NCBI RefSeq assembly: GCF_000736415.1
Contig: NZ_CP009043.1
Coordinates: 62,001 to 126,000 of the forward strand
DNA from: Campylobacter iguaniorum
Lineage (GTDB): Bacteria; Campylobacterota; Campylobacteria; Campylobacterales; Campylobacteraceae
Direction of reading: 5' to 3'
Length of the DNA: 64,000 nt
Position numbers and translations under genes: made by a program. This document shows positions 26,717 to 37,305 of the stretch, piece after piece. Position 1 is the first letter of the stretch. The number at the start of each line of letters is the position of its first letter. Below the pieces are notes generated by a model. That model was not told the DNA's origin. It searched no databases and was given only the letters and a program-made list of their open reading frames with translations.

Positions 26717-27337
26717 ATGTTCGAACTTAGACCACTACCTTTTGATCCAGCGAAAAACGGTGCTATCAGCGAAGAAACATGTAAATTTCACTACGGCAAA
26801 CATCATCAAACTTACGTAAATAATCTAAACAATCTCACAAAAGATACTAAATTTGAAGCTCTTGGACTGTACGAAATAATGAGCTCTTCAGATGGAGCGA
26901 TATTTAATAACGCAGCTCAAATTTACAACCATGATTTTTACTGGGACTGTATCGCTTGTAAAAGCCAGATATCTGATGATCTAAAAACGGCTCTTGAAGC
27001 GAGTTTTAAGGACTTTAAGGCTGAGTTTTTAGCTAGTGCGGCTACGCTTTTTGGCTCTGGTTGGACATGGCTTGTTTATGATCCAAAGCTTAAAACCTTA
27101 TCTATAAAAAACACTCAAAACGCGCAAAATCCAGTCTCTGCTGGGCTGGTTCCACTTCTAGTAGTTGATGTGTGGGAGCATGCTTATTACATAGATGAGA
27201 AAAATGCAAGAGTGGCTTATCTTGAGAAATTTTATGAAAATATTAACTGGAAATTTGTAAGCGAGGCTTATGAATGGGCGAAAAAAGAGGGGCTAAATTC
27301 AGTTAAATTTTATATAGATGAGTTGCATTCTAATTAA
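26717..27337 (+). CDS. sodB: Superoxide dismutase (Fe type)
   Basis: 206 aa cytoplasmic enzyme converting superoxide to peroxide and oxygen. Metal ligands are in place: His in FHYGKHHQTYV, His in YNHDFYW, and Asp/His in VVDVWEHAYYID. The overall length is close to other Campylobacter SodB proteins, slightly short, with no sign of truncation. Fe rather than Mn use is inferred from family habit in Campylobacter. Confidence 0.94.
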   Translation: MFELRPLPFDPAKNGAISEETCKFHYGKHHQTYVNNLNNLTKDTKFEALGLYEIMSSSDGAIFNNAAQIYNHDFYWDCIACKSQISDDLKTALEASFKDFKAEFLASAATLFGSGWTWLVYDPKLKTLSIKNTQNAQNPVSAGLVPLLVVDVWEHAYYIDEKNARVAYLEKFYENINWKFVSEAYEWAKKEGLNSVKFYIDELHSN

Positions 27338-27473
27338 ATTTAGCTCTAAATTTAACTTTTAAATTCCAAAATCACTTCTCTAAAATACCAATTCTTTCCT
27401 GTAAAAAAGGAAAGAATTTCTACAAAATACTACAAAATCTTAGTAAAATTTGCTATTAATAGATATTTTTAGA

Positions 27474-27479
27474 TATAAT
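27474..27479 (+). promoter_or_regulatory. Candidate -10 box of the S10 ribosomal operon
   Basis: TATAAT following a T-rich tract, about 125 bases before rpsJ. The leader downstream includes a short hairpin GTCAC-GAGTC-GTGAC at 27566-27580 just before the ribosome-binding AAGGA. The rest of the 266-bp gap shows no gene. Translational feedback by a ribosomal protein is possible but not visible. Confidence 0.55.
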
Positions 27480-27603
27480 ACGCGTCTTTTGATGAAAAGG
27501 CTATGCCTGCTTGTATGCTTGATTTTAACCCAAAAGAGCCTATGCAAGTCTCATTATATCAAAAGGTCACGAGTCGTGACAAGTTATTTTTAAAGGAAAA
27601 ACA

Positions 27604-27915
27604 ATGGAAAGAATTAGGCTTAAGCTAAAAGCTTATGACCACAGAGTTCTAGACCGCACAGTTGCAGCTATCGTAGAAGCTGTTAAAAGAACAGGTGCTG
27701 ATGTAAGAGGCCCAGTTCCAATGCCTACAAAGATCAAACGCTATACAGTGTTAAAATCTCCACACGTAAATAAAGATTCTCGCGAACAATTCGAAATGAG
27801 AATTCACGCTCGTATGTTAGACATCGTAGCAGCTACTCCAGATACAGTTGATAGCTTAACAAAACTTGACTTAGCTCCAGAGGTTAATGTCGAAGTTCGT
27901 GCTATGGGCAAGTAA
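27604..27915 (+). CDS. rpsJ: 30S ribosomal protein S10
   Basis: 103 aa, first gene of the S10-spc-alpha cluster. [20 protein letters not shown] and [16 protein letters not shown] [12 protein letters not shown] are S10 signatures. Assembles in the 30S head and, in other bacteria, also works in antitermination as NusE. Normal length; AAGGA ribosome-binding site. Confidence 0.98.
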   Translation: MERIRLKLKAYDHRVLDRTVAAIVEAVKRTGADVRGPVPMPTKIKRYTVLKSPHVNKDSREQFEMRIHARMLDIVAATPDTVDSLTKLDLAPEVNVEVRAMGK

Positions 27916-27930
27916 GAGTAAAAGGAAAAA

Positions 27931-28512
27931 ATGATGGAATATATCGTAGAAAAAATAGGCATGAGTAGAACTGTCTCATCACCAAGTACTCCTGTTACAC
28001 TACTTAAACTTTTACCAGCTAAAGTTTGCGAACTTGGCGAAAATGGTAGAGCTATAGTAGCTTATGCTCATACAAAAGCAAACAACAAAGCTATAGTAGG
28101 TCAACAAAAAAAATACGGCCTAAGTAGTGAGTTTAATTCATTTGCAACTTTAAGTGTTTCAAATAGCGAAGTTGGTGATTTAGACGTAGCTCCACTAAGT
28201 GAAGCAAAAGTTCTAAAAGTTAGCTTCAACACAAAAGGTAGAGGCTTCCAAGGTGTTATAAAAAGACATGGTTTCTCAGGCGGTCCAGCAAGTCATGGTT
28301 CTCGTTTCCACAGACGTCCAGGATCAATCGGAAACTGCGAATGGCCAGGTCGTGTTCAACCAGGTAGAAAAATGGCAGGACATTATGGCGACGACAAAAC
28401 TACAGTTAAAAATGAAGTAGTAAGCTTTGACGCAGCTAATGGCGTTTTGGTTTTAAAAGGTTCAGTACCAGGATTTAATGGTGCTATGGGTAGAGTAAGG
28501 ATAGTCAAATGA
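27931..28512 (+). CDS. rplC: 50S ribosomal protein L3
   Basis: 193 aa; two adjacent ATG codons (27931 and 27934) can start it. [22 protein letters not shown] and RRPGSIG are the L3 core motifs that reach toward the peptidyl-transferase centre. Its stop overlaps the rplD start by 4 bases. Confidence 0.98.
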   Translation: MMEYIVEKIGMSRTVSSPSTPVTLLKLLPAKVCELGENGRAIVAYAHTKANNKAIVGQQKKYGLSSEFNSFATLSVSNSEVGDLDVAPLSEAKVLKVSFNTKGRGFQGVIKRHGFSGGPASHGSRFHRRPGSIGNCEWPGRVQPGRKMAGHYGDDKTTVKNEVVSFDAANGVLVLKGSVPGFNGAMGRVRIVK

Positions 28513-29123
28513 GTAAAATAGCTGTTTTAAATGACAAATTTGAAAAAACAAGCGAAATGGAACTTCCAGCAAGCTATGCTGAGATAAATTCGCACAATCT
28601 ATATTTATATGTAAAAAGCTACCTTGCTGGTATGAGATCAAATTCAGCCCATACAAAAGGTCGCTCAGATGTAAGCGGTGGTGGTAAAAAACCTTGGAGA
28701 CAAAAAGGTCGTGGTGGCGCTCGTGCTGGTTCAACAAGAACTAACGTATGGGTAGGCGGTGCAGTTGCATTTGGTCCAAAAAACAATAGAAATTACGATC
28801 AAAAAATCAATAAAAAACAAAAAAGACTTGCACTTGAGTTTGCATTAAATGATAAAGTAGCAAATGGCAAATTTTTTGCTGTTGATAGTATAGAGATTGC
28901 TAGTGGCAAAACAAAAGAAGCAGCAGCAATCATAAGCAAACTTGGTGTTAGAGATGCACTTATTATCAAAAACGAACTTGATGCAAAAACACTTTTAGCA
29001 TTTAGAAACTTAGCAAACTGCTACGTTGTAGATGCTAGCGAAGTAAATGCATATTTAGTTGCAGTTTATGGTGCAGTAATTGCAGAAAAAGCAGCACTAC
29101 AATCAATCGTAAAAGAGGGCTAA
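28509..29123 (+). CDS. rplD: 50S ribosomal protein L4
   Basis: 204 aa. [20 protein letters not shown] marks the extended loop that lines the exit tunnel. In gamma-proteobacteria L4 also represses its own operon; whether that holds here is unknown. Start overlaps rplC. Confidence 0.98.
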   Translation: MSKIAVLNDKFEKTSEMELPASYAEINSHNLYLYVKSYLAGMRSNSAHTKGRSDVSGGGKKPWRQKGRGGARAGSTRTNVWVGGAVAFGPKNNRNYDQKINKKQKRLALEFALNDKVANGKFFAVDSIEIASGKTKEAAAIISKLGVRDALIIKNELDAKTLLAFRNLANCYVVDASEVNAYLVAVYGAVIAEKAALQSIVKEG

Positions 29124-29125
29124 AA

Positions 29126-29407
29126 ATGGCAGATATAACAGATATCAAAACTATACTTTATACAGAAAAAACTCTTGGCCTTCAAGAAGCTGGTGTAGTG
29201 GTTATCCAAACTTCACCAAAAATGACTAAAAATAGTCTAAAAGAGGTTTTAAGAGAGTATTTTGGTGTAACGCCACTTAGAGTAAATTCACTTAGAATGG
29301 ACGGAAAAGTTAAGCGTTTCAAAGGAAGAGTTGGCGTAAGAAATGATTTCAAAAAATTCTATGTCAAATTACCAGATGGCGTTAGCCTAGCAAACCAGGA
29401 GGCATAA
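29126..29407 (+). CDS. rplW: 50S ribosomal protein L23
   Basis: 93 aa, 2 bases after rplD. Begins [15 protein letters not shown] and includes [18 protein letters not shown], characteristic of L23, which sits at the tunnel exit and docks trigger factor and SRP. Confidence 0.96.
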   Translation: MADITDIKTILYTEKTLGLQEAGVVVIQTSPKMTKNSLKEVLREYFGVTPLRVNSLRMDGKVKRFKGRVGVRNDFKKFYVKLPDGVSLANQEA

Positions 29408-29408
29408 G

Positions 29409-30239
29409 ATGGCTATAAAAAGTTTTAAACCATATACTCCAAGTAGAAGATTTATGACAAGCTTGTCTAGTGAGGATATCACTGCTAAACCAAGCGTTAG
29501 AAGCCTACTTGTGAAAATAGCTGCAACTTCAGGTAGAAACCACAACGGTAGAATAACAAGCCGTCATAAAGAAGCTGGTGCTAAAAAATTATATCGTATT
29601 ATCGATTTCAAAAGAAAGAAATTTGATGTACCTGCAAAAGTAGAAGCTATAGAGTACGATCCAAACAGAAACTGCCGTATAGCACTTTTATCTTATGCAG
29701 ACGGTGAAAAAAGATACATCATTCGCCCTAGCGGTTTGAATGTTGGTGATGTTGTAAGCTCAGCTGAAGCTGGTCTTGATATAAAACCAGGTAATGCAAT
29801 GAAACTAAAAAGCATTCCAGTGGGTACTATCGTTCACAATATCGAGCTAAAACCAGGCAAAGGTGCTCAAATGGCAAGAAGTGCTGGTGGATACGCTCAA
29901 CTTATGGGTAAAGAAGAAAAATACGTTATCCTAAGATTGCCAAGTGGTGAGATGAGACAAGTTCTTGCAGAATGTATGGCAACTGTTGGTGTTGTAGGTA
30001 ACGAAGATTGGGCAAACGTAACTATCGGTAAAGCAGGACGCAATCGTTATAGAGGAATCCGCCCACAAACTCGTGGTTCAGCTATGAACCCAGTAGATCA
30101 CCCACACGGTGGTGGTGAAGGTAAGAAAAACTCTGGCCGTCATCCAGTTACTCCATGGGGTAAACCAACTAAGGGTGCTAAAACTCGCCGTAAAAAAGCT
30201 AGTGATAGACTTATAATATCAAGAAGGAAAGGTAAATAA
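29409..30239 (+). CDS. rplB: 50S ribosomal protein L2
   Basis: 276 aa. [17 protein letters not shown] at the start and [14 protein letters not shown] near the C-terminus are L2 signatures; the latter includes the conserved His near the peptidyl-transferase centre. Full length. Confidence 0.98.
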   Translation: MAIKSFKPYTPSRRFMTSLSSEDITAKPSVRSLLVKIAATSGRNHNGRITSRHKEAGAKKLYRIIDFKRKKFDVPAKVEAIEYDPNRNCRIALLSYADGEKRYIIRPSGLNVGDVVSSAEAGLDIKPGNAMKLKSIPVGTIVHNIELKPGKGAQMARSAGGYAQLMGKEEKYVILRLPSGEMRQVLAECMATVGVVGNEDWANVTIGKAGRNRYRGIRPQTRGSAMNPVDHPHGGGEGKKNSGRHPVTPWGKPTKGAKTRRKKASDRLIISRRKGK

Positions 30240-30241
30240 CG

Positions 30242-30523
30242 ATGGCTAGATCACTAAAAAAAGGTCCATTTGTTGATGATCATGTTATGAAAAAAGTTCT
30301 AGCTGCAAAAGCTGCTAATGACAACAAACCGATCAAAACTTGGTCAAGAAGAAGTACTATAACACCAGAGATGATAGGTTTGACTTTTAACGTTCATAAC
30401 GGCAAAAGTTTTATACCAGTTTATGTAACAGAAAATCACATAGGCTATAAACTTGGTGAGTTCGCACCAACACGCACATTCAAAGGCCACAAAGGCTCAG
30501 TGCAAAAGAAAATCGGTAAGTAA
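30242..30523 (+). CDS. rpsS: 30S ribosomal protein S19
   Basis: 93 aa; [19 protein letters not shown] and [16 protein letters not shown] are S19 signatures. Sits in the 30S head with S13. Normal length, 2-base gap from rplB. Confidence 0.98.
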   Translation: MARSLKKGPFVDDHVMKKVLAAKAANDNKPIKTWSRRSTITPEMIGLTFNVHNGKSFIPVYVTENHIGYKLGEFAPTRTFKGHKGSVQKKIGK

Positions 30524-30532
30524 GGGGAAGTT

Positions 30533-30865
30533 ATGAGTAAAGCAATTATTAAATTCATAAGACTATCTCCAACAAAAGCTAGACTAATAGCAGACGAAGT
30601 TCAAGGAATGAATGCAGAGCTTGCACTAGCTAGCCTAAGCTTTATGCCTAACCGTGGTGCAAAATACATTGCAAATGCTATAAGCTCAGCTGTAGCTAAT
30701 GGCGGATTTGAGCCAGAAGAGGTAGTTGTAACAAGTTGTAGAGTAGATGCTGGTCCTGTTCTTAAAAGATTTAGACCACGTGCAAGAGGAACTGCTAGTA
30801 GAATCAGAAAACCAACTAGCCACATTCTTGTAGAAGTATCTAAACCAGAGAGTAAGGAAGCATAA
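30533..30865 (+). CDS. rplV: 50S ribosomal protein L22
   Basis: 110 aa; begins with the family's [17 protein letters not shown] and ends with the beta-hairpin [20 protein letters not shown] that lines the exit tunnel. Confidence 0.98.
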   Translation: MSKAIIKFIRLSPTKARLIADEVQGMNAELALASLSFMPNRGAKYIANAISSAVANGGFEPEEVVVTSCRVDAGPVLKRFRPRARGTASRIRKPTSHILVEVSKPESKEA

Positions 30866-30866
30866 C

Positions 30867-31565
30867 ATGGGACAAAAAGTAAATCCAATAGGTCTTAGAC
30901 TAGGTATCAATAGAAACTGGGAGTCTAGATGGTTTCCATCAAAAGCGACTTTACCAGAAAATATAGGTGAAGATTATAAGATAAGAAAATTCCTAAAAAC
31001 TAAGCTTTATTATGCTGGTGTTAGCCAAATTCTTGTCGAAAGAACAGCGAAAAAACTTCGCGTTACAGTTGTAGCAGCTCGTCCAGGTATCATCATCGGT
31101 AAAAAAGGTGGCGAAGTAGAAAACCTAAGAGCAGAAGTAGCTAAACTTGTAAATAAAGATGTTACTATAAACATCAAAGAAGAGAGAAAAGCAGGAAGTT
31201 CAGCTCAATTAGCAGCAGAAAACGTTGCTATGCAACTTGAGCGCCGTGTTGCTTTCCGCCGTGCGATGAAAAAAGTAATCCAAGGCGCACAAAAAGCAGG
31301 CGCTAAAGGTATCAAAGTTTCAGTTGCTGGCCGTTTAGGTGGTGCTGAGATGGCTAGAACAGAGTGGTATCTTGAAGGTCGCGTTCCACTTCATACATTA
31401 AGAGCTAAAATCGATTATGGTTTTGCAGAAGCTCACACTACTTATGGCAACATAGGTATAAAAGTTTGGATCTTTAAAGGCGAAGTTCTTCAAAAAGGTA
31501 TCCAAGCTGAGAAAAATGAAGATGCAGCGCCAAAAAAACCAAGACGTGCTAGAAGGGGTAAATAG
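30867..31565 (+). CDS. rpsC: 30S ribosomal protein S3
   Basis: 232 aa; [20 protein letters not shown], a KH domain with [16 protein letters not shown], and [13 protein letters not shown]. The C-terminal tail is basic (KPRRARRGK). Forms part of the mRNA entry site. Confidence 0.98.
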   Translation: MGQKVNPIGLRLGINRNWESRWFPSKATLPENIGEDYKIRKFLKTKLYYAGVSQILVERTAKKLRVTVVAARPGIIIGKKGGEVENLRAEVAKLVNKDVTINIKEERKAGSSAQLAAENVAMQLERRVAFRRAMKKVIQGAQKAGAKGIKVSVAGRLGGAEMARTEWYLEGRVPLHTLRAKIDYGFAEAHTTYGNIGIKVWIFKGEVLQKGIQAEKNEDAAPKKPRRARRGK

Positions 31566-31567
31566 TT

Positions 31568-31993
31568 ATGTTATTACCAAAGAGAACTAAATATCGCAAA
31601 ATGATGAAAGGCCGCAACCGTGGCTATGCAACAAGAGGTACTGATCTTGCTCTTGGTGAGTTTGGACTAAAAGCTGTTGAAGCAGGACGTGTAAATTCAC
31701 GCCAAATCGAATCAGCTCGTCAAGCTTACACTCGTCATGTAAAAAGACAAGCTAAAACTTGGATAAGAGTTTTCCCAGATAAACCTATCACTAAAAAGCC
31801 TCTTGAAACTCGTATGGGTAAAGGTAAAGGTGGCGTTGAAGAGTGGGTTATGAATATAAAACCAGGTAGAATTATATTTGAAATGTCTGGAATTAGCGAA
31901 GAATTAGCTAGAGAAGCTTTAACTCTTGCAATGCATAAGCTACCATTTAAGACTAAGTTTGTAACTAGAGAGAGCGAAAATGAAGTATACTGA
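31568..31993 (+). CDS. rplP: 50S ribosomal protein L16
   Basis: 141 aa; [19 protein letters not shown] and [11 protein letters not shown] are L16 signatures. Its last bases overlap rpmC by 14 nt. Confidence 0.98.
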   Translation: MLLPKRTKYRKMMKGRNRGYATRGTDLALGEFGLKAVEAGRVNSRQIESARQAYTRHVKRQAKTWIRVFPDKPITKKPLETRMGKGKGGVEEWVMNIKPGRIIFEMSGISEELAREALTLAMHKLPFKTKFVTRESENEVY

Positions 31994-32165
31994 GATAAAT
32001 GGCAAAAGCGTAAGTGAGCTTAACGCATTATTAAAAGAGAAAAAGGTGCTTTTATTTACACTTAGACAAAAGCTAAAAACAATGCAGCTAACTAATCCTA
32101 ATGAGATTGGCGATGTAAGAAAAGATATCGCTAAAATTAACACTGCAATTAGTGCTGCAAAATAA
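31980..32165 (+). CDS. rpmC: 50S ribosomal protein L29
   Basis: 61 aa. [22 protein letters not shown] and [26 protein letters not shown] fit L29, a two-helix protein near the exit tunnel. Overlaps rplP by 14 bases. Confidence 0.96.
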   Translation: MKYTEINGKSVSELNALLKEKKVLLFTLRQKLKTMQLTNPNEIGDVRKDIAKINTAISAAK

Positions 32166-32175
32166 GGGGCGAACA

Positions 32176-32433
32176 ATGGCAGTAGAAATGAAAAGACAAA
32201 TTCAAGGCGTTGTCGTTACAAAAGCTGGTGATAAGACTGCAACTATTCTTGTTGAAAGAAGAGTTATGCACCCAAGATATCACAAATTCGTAAAACGCTT
32301 TAAAAAATATCTAGTTCATGATGAAAAAAATGAACTAAAAGCTGGAGATACTATATTAGCTGTTGAATGCAGACCGCTAAGTGCTAGAAAAAACTTCCGC
32401 TTACAATCAGTTTTGAAAACAGGAGTTGAATAA
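32176..32433 (+). CDS. rpsQ: 30S ribosomal protein S17
   Basis: 85 aa. The ATG at 32176 is chosen because AAGGGG lies at the right distance; a longer in-frame TTG start at 32152 would overlap rpmC and adds residues not seen in S17. [25 protein letters not shown] start and [18 protein letters not shown] are diagnostic. Stop and rplN start share bases (TAATG). Confidence 0.97.
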   Translation: MAVEMKRQIQGVVVTKAGDKTATILVERRVMHPRYHKFVKRFKKYLVHDEKNELKAGDTILAVECRPLSARKNFRLQSVLKTGVE

Positions 32434-32801
32434 TGATACAAAGTTTTACAAGACTAGCAGTAGCTGATAATAGCGGCGCTAAAGAGCTTATGTGTATTAA
32501 GGTTTTAGGCGGTAGCAAAAGAAGATATGCAAGCCTCGGCGATATCATTGTTTGCTCAGTAAAAAAAGCTCTACCAAACGGTAAAATAAAAAAAGGTCAA
32601 GTAGTTAAAGCAGTAGTAGTTAGAACTAAAAAAGAGGTTCAAAGAGCAAATGGATCGCTTATTAGATTTGACGAAAATGCAGCCGTTATACTTGATAATA
32701 AAAAAGAGCCAGTAGGCACTCGTATATTTGGCCCAGTTGGTAGAGAAGTAAGATATGCAAACTTTATGAAGATTGTATCTCTTGCACCGGAGGTTCTATA
32801 A
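32433..32801 (+). CDS. rplN: 50S ribosomal protein L14
   Basis: 122 aa; [20 protein letters not shown] and [11 protein letters not shown] are L14 signatures. TAATG overlaps with both neighbours indicate coupled translation. Confidence 0.98.
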   Translation: MIQSFTRLAVADNSGAKELMCIKVLGGSKRRYASLGDIIVCSVKKALPNGKIKKGQVVKAVVVRTKKEVQRANGSLIRFDENAAVILDNKKEPVGTRIFGPVGREVRYANFMKIVSLAPEVL

Positions 32802-33034
32802 TGGCAATAAAATATAAAATTAAAAAAGGCGATGAAGTAAAAGTAATCGCAGGTGATGACAAAGGTAAAGTTGCAAAAGTTCTTGCTGTGTTACCAAAAA
32901 ACGGTCAAGTAATCGTTGAAGGCGTTAAAGTAGCTAAAAAAGCAGTTAAACCAACTGAGAAAAACCCAAATGGTGGTTTTGTTAGCAAAGAGATGCCTGT
33001 TGACATTTCAAATGTGGCAAAAGTTGAGGGCTAA
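32801..33034 (+). CDS. rplX: 50S ribosomal protein L24
   Basis: 77 aa; [22 protein letters not shown] is the KOW motif of L24, an early assembly protein of the large subunit. It lacks the longer C-terminal extension of E. coli L24 (about 104 aa), as in relatives. Confidence 0.97.
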   Translation: MAIKYKIKKGDEVKVIAGDDKGKVAKVLAVLPKNGQVIVEGVKVAKKAVKPTEKNPNGGFVSKEMPVDISNVAKVEG

Positions 33035-33036
33035 GT

Positions 33037-33579
33037 ATGAGACTAAAAGCAAAATATAATGAGAGCATTAAACCAGCTCTAGTAAATGAATTTGACATAA
33101 AAAATCCTATGCTTATCCCAGCACTTGATAAAATCGTTATCAGCGTTGGTGCAGGTGAAGGTGCAAAAGATCAAAAACTTTTGCAAAATATGGCTGATAC
33201 AATATCTTTGATAGCTGGTCAAAAAGCAGTTATAACAAACGCTAAAAAATCAGTTGCAGGCTTCAAAGTCCGTGAGGGCTACCCTGTAGGTATCAAAGTT
33301 ACTTTAAGAAAAGAGCAAATGTATGCTTTCTTAGACAAACTTGTGAGCGTTGCATTGCCAAGAGTTAAAGACTTCCGTGGTCTTCCAAGAGATGGATTTG
33401 ATGGTCGTGGAAACTACAATTTCGGTCTAAACGAACAACTAATGTTCCCAGAAGTTGTATATGATCAAATTTTAAGAACACACGGTATGAACATAACTGT
33501 AGTTACTACAGCAAATGACGATAAACAAGCATTCAGACTACTTGAATTGCTTGGTATTCCGTTCGCAAAAGGAAAGTAA
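33037..33579 (+). CDS. rplE: 50S ribosomal protein L5
   Basis: 180 aa; begins [14 protein letters not shown] and includes [20 protein letters not shown] and [19 protein letters not shown]. Binds 5S rRNA. Full length. Confidence 0.98.
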   Translation: MRLKAKYNESIKPALVNEFDIKNPMLIPALDKIVISVGAGEGAKDQKLLQNMADTISLIAGQKAVITNAKKSVAGFKVREGYPVGIKVTLRKEQMYAFLDKLVSVALPRVKDFRGLPRDGFDGRGNYNFGLNEQLMFPEVVYDQILRTHGMNITVVTTANDDKQAFRLLELLGIPFAKGK

Positions 33580-33580
33580 T

Positions 33581-33766
33581 ATGGCAAAAAAATCAATGAT
33601 AGCAAAAGCAGCACGCAAACCTAAATTTAGTGTGCGTGGATATACTAGATGTCAAATTTGTGGTCGTCCACACTCTGTTTATAAAGATTTTGGAATTTGC
33701 CGTGTGTGCCTAAGAAAAATGGCTAACGAAGGACTAATACCAGGTCTTAAAAAAGCAAGTTGGTAA
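33581..33766 (+). CDS. rpsZ: 30S ribosomal protein S14, zinc-binding type
   Basis: 61 aa from the ATG at 33581, right after AAGGAAAG; a longer upstream frame overlaps rplE and is not used. Two CxxC pairs (CQICG, CRVC) mark the short zinc-binding S14 form. Confidence 0.97.
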   Translation: MAKKSMIAKAARKPKFSVRGYTRCQICGRPHSVYKDFGICRVCLRKMANEGLIPGLKKASW

Positions 33767-33775
33767 GGAAGCAAG

Positions 33776-34171
33776 ATGATAAATGATTTAATTTCAGACG
33801 GACTAACACGTATTAGAAATGCTAGTATGAGAAGACTTGATACAACAAAACTTCTTCATTCAAATGTTGTTGAAGCAACTTTGAAAATCCTAGCTGATAA
33901 AGGCTATATCGAGAGCTTTAATGTTGTTGAAGAAAACAACAAAAAATTCATCAATGTAGTATTAAAATATGATGAGCGTGGAAGAAGCGTTATAAATGAA
34001 CTAAAAAGAGTTTCTAAACCAGGTCGTAGAGTTTACCAAGGTAAAGATGAGATCAAAAGATTTAAAAATGGTTATGGAACTATCATAGTAAGTACAAGTA
34101 AAGGCGTTTTAAGTAACGACGAAGCTCACAAAATTGGCGTGGGTGGCGAAGTACTTTGTACAGTTTGGTAA
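33776..34171 (+). CDS. rpsH: 30S ribosomal protein S8
   Basis: 131 aa; [20 protein letters not shown] and the C-terminal [20 protein letters not shown] are S8 signatures. In E. coli S8 represses the spc operon; here a terminator-like hairpin follows the gene. Confidence 0.98.
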   Translation: MINDLISDGLTRIRNASMRRLDTTKLLHSNVVEATLKILADKGYIESFNVVEENNKKFINVVLKYDERGRSVINELKRVSKPGRRVYQGKDEIKRFKNGYGTIIVSTSKGVLSNDEAHKIGVGGEVLCTVW

Positions 34172-34177
34172 TAGTTG

Positions 34178-34204
34178 ATTAGCCCGTTTGGGCTAATTCT
34201 TTTT
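34178..34204 (+). terminator. Intrinsic terminator/attenuator between rpsH and rplF
   Basis: Perfect 8-bp stem ATTAGCCC / GGGCTAAT with loop GTTT, followed by TCTTTTT. It meets all features of a Rho-independent terminator but lies inside the ribosomal cluster, 7 bases after rpsH. Confidence 0.75.
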
Positions 34205-34212
34205 ATGGCATT

Positions 34213-34246
34213 GGATATCCATTCGTAAATTTACGTAGAAATATCC
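34213..34246 (+). promoter_or_regulatory. Palindromic structure upstream of rplF
   Basis: Outer arms GGATAT (34213-34218) and ATATCC (34241-34246) enclose the self-complementary CGTAAATTTACG (34224-34235). It ends 21 bases before rplF. Could be a leader structure of a re-started transcript or an RNA-processing site; no clear promoter was found with it. Confidence 0.45.
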
Positions 34247-34267
34247 TAGACAAATAAAAGGAAAAAG

Positions 34268-34804
34268 ATGTCAAGAATTGGAAAACAACCAATATCTATC
34301 CCAAGTGGTTTAGATGTTAGTTTAAATGGCAGTGTTTTAGTTTTTAAAAAGGGAAACCTTACAAAAGAACTAGATACTAAAGGCAATGTAAATGTCGAGA
34401 TTGCTGATGGACACATTGTTTTTGCAAGCAAAGGTGAAGATAGACAAAGTAGAGCTTATTGGGGAACTTACAGAGCTTTAGCTAACAATACAGTTGTTGG
34501 TTTGACAGCTGGATTTACAAGACAACTTGAAATCAATGGTGTTGGTTATAAAGCAGCAGCAAAAGGTAAAGTTCTTGAGCTTGCTCTTGGTTTTTCACAC
34601 CCAATTAACTATGAACTTCCTGAAGGTGTAGAGGTAAGCGTTGAGAAAAACATTATCACTATCAAAGGTAGCGACAAACAAGTTGTTGGTCAAGTCGCAG
34701 CTGAAGTTAGAGGATTTAGACCACCAGAGCCTTATAAGGGTAAGGGTGTTAAATATGTTGAAGAACGTATCATCCGCAAAGCCGGCAAAACATCTAAGAA
34801 ATAA
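34268..34804 (+). CDS. rplF: 50S ribosomal protein L6
   Basis: 178 aa; [17 protein letters not shown] and [15 protein letters not shown] are L6 signatures. Preceded by a 96-bp gap, unusual for this cluster, with an AAGGAAAAAG ribosome-binding site. Confidence 0.98.
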   Translation: MSRIGKQPISIPSGLDVSLNGSVLVFKKGNLTKELDTKGNVNVEIADGHIVFASKGEDRQSRAYWGTYRALANNTVVGLTAGFTRQLEINGVGYKAAAKGKVLELALGFSHPINYELPEGVEVSVEKNIITIKGSDKQVVGQVAAEVRGFRPPEPYKGKGVKYVEERIIRKAGKTSKK

Positions 34805-34813
34805 GGGTAAGTA

Positions 34814-35170
34814 ATGGTAGCAAATATATTAAAAAGAAAATTATCTCTAAGAATCAAGAGAAAAAGAAGAATAAGAGCTAAAATTAACGGTACTACAACT
34901 TGCCCAAGAATTTCTATCTTTAAGTCAAATAGAACTCTATACGTTCAAGCAATTGAAGATATCAACGGAACAACTCTTTGTGCAAGTGATGGTAGAAAAC
35001 TAGGCATTAAAGCAAATAAAGCTGGTGCTGCTGTTTTAGCTAAGGATATCGCAGGTAAGCTAAATGCAAAAGGTATAAACGAAGGCGTATTTGATAGAAA
35101 TGGCTATCTATATCACGGTGTAGTTGCAGCTTTTGCTGAAGCTTTAAGAGAAAATGGCATTAAGCTATAA
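34814..35170 (+). CDS. rplR: 50S ribosomal protein L18
   Basis: 118 aa; [33 protein letters not shown] and [20 protein letters not shown] fit L18, a 5S rRNA binder. Confidence 0.98.
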   Translation: MVANILKRKLSLRIKRKRRIRAKINGTTTCPRISIFKSNRTLYVQAIEDINGTTLCASDGRKLGIKANKAGAAVLAKDIAGKLNAKGINEGVFDRNGYLYHGVVAAFAEALRENGIKL

Positions 35171-35184
35171 CGCAAGGATTGTTG

Positions 35185-35628
35185 ATGGAAAAGTATAACA
35201 GAGAAGAATTTGAAGAAGTAATCGTCGACATCGGTCGCGTTACAAAGGTTGTTAAGGGTGGTAGAAGATTTAGATTTACTGCTCTTGTAGTTGTAGGTGA
35301 TAGAAAAGGCCGCGTTGGTTTTGGTTTTGGTAAAGCTAAAGAAGTTCCAGATGCTATGAGAAAAGCAGTTGATGATGCTTTCAAAAACATAGTTGAAGTA
35401 AAACTAAAAGGTAGCACAATTCCTCATGATGTTGAAGTTAAATTTAACGCAAGTAGAATCCTACTAAAACCAGCTAGCGAAGGTACTGGAGTTATCGCTG
35501 GTGGTGGTGCAAGACCTGTTGTAGAGCTAGCGGGTATCAAAAATATCCTTACAAAATCACTTGGCTCAAACAATTCTGCAAACGTCGTTCGTGCTACAAT
35601 CAAAGCACTTAGTATGCTAAAAGGTTAA
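35185..35628 (+). CDS. rpsE: 30S ribosomal protein S5
   Basis: 147 aa. The ATG at 35185 is preferred over two TTG codons just upstream, since AAGGA is spaced correctly. [17 protein letters not shown] and [14 protein letters not shown] [13 protein letters not shown] are S5 signatures. rplO follows directly; no rpmD (L30) gene lies between them. Confidence 0.97.
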   Translation: MEKYNREEFEEVIVDIGRVTKVVKGGRRFRFTALVVVGDRKGRVGFGFGKAKEVPDAMRKAVDDAFKNIVEVKLKGSTIPHDVEVKFNASRILLKPASEGTGVIAGGGARPVVELAGIKNILTKSLGSNNSANVVRATIKALSMLKG

Positions 35629-35637
35629 GGAGAGAGC

Positions 35638-36039
35638 ATGGGACTAGAAAATTTACAAAAAGCTGATGGCTCAACTCGCAACACCAAAAGAATTGGTCGT
35701 GGTCAAGGTAGTGGCTGGGGAAAAACAGCTACAAAAGGTGGCAAAGGTCAAACTGCTAGAAAAGGTTACAACGAAAAAAGAGGTTTTGAAGGCGGTCAAC
35801 AACCACTTCAAAGAAGACTTCCAAAAGTTGGCTTCACTTCTAAATTTGAAAAAGCTTATGCTATCAATGTAGATAAGAACGTAGCTATTAAAGAGCTAAG
35901 CGAGATCACTCTTGATACTCTTAAAACAGTTCACAAATTTTCAAACAGCATCCAAAAAGTAAAACTTATCGGTGCTGGCGCTAAAGAATTAGCAAGTAAA
36001 ATTAAAGATGAGAACATAAAAGTTACTGGACTTAACTAA
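35638..36039 (+). CDS. rplO: 50S ribosomal protein L15
   Basis: 133 aa; RIGRGQGSGWGKTATKGGKG and GFEGGQQPLQRRLPKVGF are L15 signatures. Stop overlaps the secY start (TAATG). Confidence 0.98.
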   Translation: MGLENLQKADGSTRNTKRIGRGQGSGWGKTATKGGKGQTARKGYNEKRGFEGGQQPLQRRLPKVGFTSKFEKAYAINVDKNVAIKELSEITLDTLKTVHKFSNSIQKVKLIGAGAKELASKIKDENIKVTGLN

Positions 36040-37301
36040 TGAATAAAACATTAATCAACAAGATATTAATTACGCTTGGATTTTTGTTTGCTTACAGGGT
36101 GCTGGCTTACGTGCCAGTCCCTGGCGTTAATATTGACGTTATAAAAGAATTCTTTACTTCAAATAGCAGCAATGCTTTAGGAATGTTTAATATGTTTAGC
36201 GGCGGTGCCGCTGAGCGTTTAAGCATCATCTCACTTGGCATTATGCCTTATATCACAGCTTCTATTATCATGGAGCTTTTAGCCGCAACTTTCCCAAATT
36301 TAGGTAAGATGAAAAAAGAGCGTGATGGTATGCAAAAATATATGCAAATCATTCGTTACGCTACTATCGTCATCACAATCGTTCAAGCTATCGGCGTGAG
36401 CATTGGACTACAAAGTCTTACTGGAAGAGGCGGAGAGCAAGCTATCATGATAGATGCGAATTTATTCATTGCGATAAGTTGTATATCTATGATGACTGGT
36501 ACAATGCTGCTTATGTGGATTGGAGAGCAAATCACACAAAGAGGTATTGGAAATGGTATAAGCCTTATAATCTTTGCTGGTATCGTAAGTGGAATTCCTA
36601 GTGCTATTGGCGGAACTATAAATTTAGTAAATACTGGAGAGATGAACTTCTTAGTTGTTATTGGTATAGCTCTTGTTATACTTATAACAGTAGGTATAGT
36701 TATCTTTGTTGAAATGGGAGAAAGACGTATTCCTATCTCATATTCAAGAAAAACAGTAATGGAAAATCAAAACAAAAGAATCATGAATTACATTCCTATA
36801 AAAGTAAATTTAAGTGGTGTTATTCCTCCGATTTTTGCAAGTGCGATTTTGATGTTCCCTGGCACGATTTTACAAGCAAGCACAAATGAATTTATACTAG
36901 CTATAAATGACTTTTTAAATCCAAATAGCTACTTTTTCAACTTTTTAACATTTTTATTTATTCTATTTTTTGCATATTTTTATGCGTCAATCACATTCAA
37001 TGCAAAAGATATAAGTGAAAATCTAAAAAGACAAGGCGGGTTTATCCCAGGAGTTAGACCAGGCGAAAGCACAGCTTCATACTTAAATGAAGTAGCAAGT
37101 AGACTTACTCTAACTGGATCAATATATTTGGGTCTTATATCTACACTTCCTTGGATTTTAGTTAAATTTATGGGAGTTCCGTTCTACTTTGGTGGAACAA
37201 GCGTTCTTATCGTTGTTTCAGTTGCACTTGATACAATGAGAAAGATCGAAGCTCAAATTTATATGAATAAATATCAAACACTAAGCGCGGTTGGACTATA
37301 A
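36039..37301 (+). CDS. secY: Preprotein translocase subunit SecY
   Basis: 420 aa, ten hydrophobic segments, the channel of the Sec translocon. YVPVPGVN near the first helix, FNMFSGGA (plug region), ERRIPISYSRK in the cytosolic loop and FIPGVRPGEST are typical. Position between rplO and map is classical. Confidence 0.98.
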   Translation: MNKTLINKILITLGFLFAYRVLAYVPVPGVNIDVIKEFFTSNSSNALGMFNMFSGGAAERLSIISLGIMPYITASIIMELLAATFPNLGKMKKERDGMQKYMQIIRYATIVITIVQAIGVSIGLQSLTGRGGEQAIMIDANLFIAISCISMMTGTMLLMWIGEQITQRGIGNGISLIIFAGIVSGIPSAIGGTINLVNTGEMNFLVVIGIALVILITVGIVIFVEMGERRIPISYSRKTVMENQNKRIMNYIPIKVNLSGVIPPIFASAILMFPGTILQASTNEFILAINDFLNPNSYFFNFLTFLFILFFAYFYASITFNAKDISENLKRQGGFIPGVRPGESTASYLNEVASRLTLTGSIYLGLISTLPWILVKFMGVPFYFGGTSVLIVVSVALDTMRKIEAQIYMNKYQTLSAVGL

Positions 37302-37305
37302 AATA

